Positions 5,425 through 6,530 of a DNA stretch of 6,530 nt are shown one piece after another. The notes under the pieces were generated by a model that ran no database searches, was not told the DNA's origin, and saw only the letters and a list, made by a program, of their open reading frames with translations. The stretch's first letter is position 1; each line of letters starts with the position of its first letter. Location: NCBI GenBank assembly GCA_027334785.1, contig DAHWQF010000196.1, positions 1 through 6,530 on the forward strand, written 5' to 3'. This DNA comes from Acidimicrobiaceae bacterium. GTDB lineage: Bacteria > Actinomycetota > Acidimicrobiia > Acidimicrobiales > Palsa-688. The position numbers and the translations under genes were made by a program.

Positions 5425-6530
5425 ATGAACCCACTCGAGAAAAGGCACCGCGGGCTCGCAGCCTTCGCGGCCGCCACAGTGGCCGTTGTGGGGTTGTCGC
5501 AGGTGACCGCGTCTGCTTCGACTTCGATGACCCTCACCGAAATAGACTACTTTTCCACGGTTGGCCAGCTCAAGGCGCTAAGCGCCTACGTCAAGCAGTT
5601 TGAGGCTGCCAACCCAGGAGTTAAGGTAGTTCTTTCGCACTCGCCATTTGGGACCTACGATACGAAACTTCTTACCGACGCCTCCGCCCGCGATTTGCCC
5701 AATATAGTGATGGTCGACAACCCATTTGTGCCGGACATGATCGCGACGGGCGAAATGCTGCCCCTCAGCAGTTTCAAGGGCTTCAGCGCCAAGGGGTACT
5801 TCAAGGGTATAATAGACGAGGGCCTGTTCAACGGTAAGTACTATGCCTTGCCCGTGGCAGGGTCCAACTCGATCGCTTTGTTCTACAACATCGCTATGTT
5901 TAAAGCTGCGCACCTAAGCCCCCCGACGACATGGGCGCAGATGAGGGCTGACGCGAAGAAGCTCACGACCAAGAGCCATTACGGGATCGCGTTGACGGCT
6001 GAACCGGCTGAGGACACCACCTGGCAGTGGGAGCCTTTCCTTTGGAGCAACGGGGGCTCTTTGGCCAACTTGTCGGGCAAGCCGGCCCAGCAGGCACTTG
6101 ACCTCTGGGTGAACTTCATAAAGGACGGTTCCGCCTCAAAGGCTTGTCTCAACTGGAGCCAGAGCCCCGATGCCATTGACCAGTTCATCCACGGCAAAGC
6201 CGCCATGGAGGTCAACGGGCCATGGAACTTCTCCAACCTCAACGCTGCGGGGTGGTATTACGGCAAGCAGTTCGGGCTCGTCCCCGTACCGGTACGTGTG
6301 CCTGGCCAGAAGGTCGTCGCGCCGCTGGGCGGCGAGGACTACATGGTGAGCAATAGCGGTACCAAGGCTGAGCAGGAGATGTCTTTCAAGTTCATACAAG
6401 GCCTGCAGAAGCCATCGGAGGAGCTGTACATGGCGAAGGTGTTCGGGTACATGCCTCCGAAGCCGAGCGTTGCCAAGGTGTTCATAAAGCAGGCCGGCCC
6501 TGAGTGGAAGGTGTTCGTCAACGAGACCCT
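5425..6530 (+). CDS. ABC transporter sugar-binding protein, family 1 (MalE-like); 3'-partial
   Basis: The frame runs from ATG 5425 past the window end, giving 368 codons of a protein usually 400-450 residues long. It should capture the sugar outside the membrane and deliver it to the two upstream permeases. A Sec-type signal peptide is visible: basic residues KRHR (6-9), a hydrophobic stretch about 11-27, and an Ala-Ser-Ala site at 29-31 suggesting cleavage before Ser32. There is no lipobox cysteine. Family-1 landmarks include the LFNGKYYALPV loop (134-144), LFYNIAMFKAAHL (152-164) followed by PPTTW (166-170), WEPFLWSNGGSL (202-213), GKAAMEVNGPWNF (257-269) and GGEDYMVSNSGTKAEQE (302-318). 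Trp and Tyr residues in these segments are candidates for stacking on sugar rings. The gene lies last in the cluster, after the permeases, with its own leader. Family is firm; ligand is unknown. Confidence 0.94.
   Translation, partial: MNPLEKRHRGLAAFAAATVAVVGLSQVTASASTSMTLTEIDYFSTVGQLKALSAYVKQFEAANPGVKVVLSHSPFGTYDTKLLTDASARDLPNIVMVDNPFVPDMIATGEMLPLSSFKGFSAKGYFKGIIDEGLFNGKYYALPVAGSNSIALFYNIAMFKAAHLSPPTTWAQMRADAKKLTTKSHYGIALTAEPAEDTTWQWEPFLWSNGGSLANLSGKPAQQALDLWVNFIKDGSASKACLNWSQSPDAIDQFIHGKAAMEVNGPWNFSNLNAAGWYYGKQFGLVPVPVRVPGQKVVAPLGGEDYMVSNSGTKAEQEMSFKFIQGLQKPSEELYMAKVFGYMPPKPSVAKVFIKQAGPEWKVFVNET

Overview
The window is a single co-directional (+ strand) bacterial sugar-utilisation locus, cut at both ends. 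It holds five genes in order: a glycoside hydrolase of the GH127/DUF1680 family (beta-L-arabinofuranosidase type, 5' end missing), a GH31 alpha-glycosidase, two MalF/MalG-type ABC sugar permeases, and a family-1 extracellular sugar-binding protein (3' end missing). The DNA is GC-rich, has clear Shine-Dalgarno sites and no introns. It looks like a high-GC bacterium (Actinomycetota or Chloroflexota-like by general style), but nothing here fixes the phylum. No RNA genes, mobile elements, CRISPR arrays or origins were seen.

Layout: bases 1-1302 GH127; a 16-base gap with the GH31 ribosome-binding site; 1319-3334 GH31; a 55-base gap with a ribosome-binding site; 3390-4397 permease 1; permease 2 starts at 4394 in an ATGA overlap and runs to 5227; a 197-base intergenic stretch follows (possible promoter, repeated TTTCAT motifs, tiny ORF); the binding protein starts at 5425 and leaves the window at 6530. 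The tight spacing of the first four genes suggests one transcript. The binding protein probably has extra expression of its own.

Working model (inference): the binding protein captures a short plant-type oligosaccharide outside the cell and the two permeases import it. No ATP-binding subunit is present, so an ATPase encoded elsewhere would drive uptake. GH31, which has no signal peptide, would then remove an alpha-linked terminal sugar, and GH127 an L-arabinofuranose or related residue, in the cytoplasm. The pairing fits arabinose- and xylose- or glucose-bearing plant cell-wall glycans, but the substrate cannot be read from the sequence.

The most striking anomaly is in GH127. About 105 bases (roughly 813-918) are read in the wrong frame. 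The family-typical protein text appears there in frame 3, while frame 1 carries the gene on both sides, so a one-base loss in a C run and a one-base gain just downstream cancel out. Otherwise the locus looks like a conventional carbohydrate uptake and degradation cluster; I do not see a clearly new kind of system.
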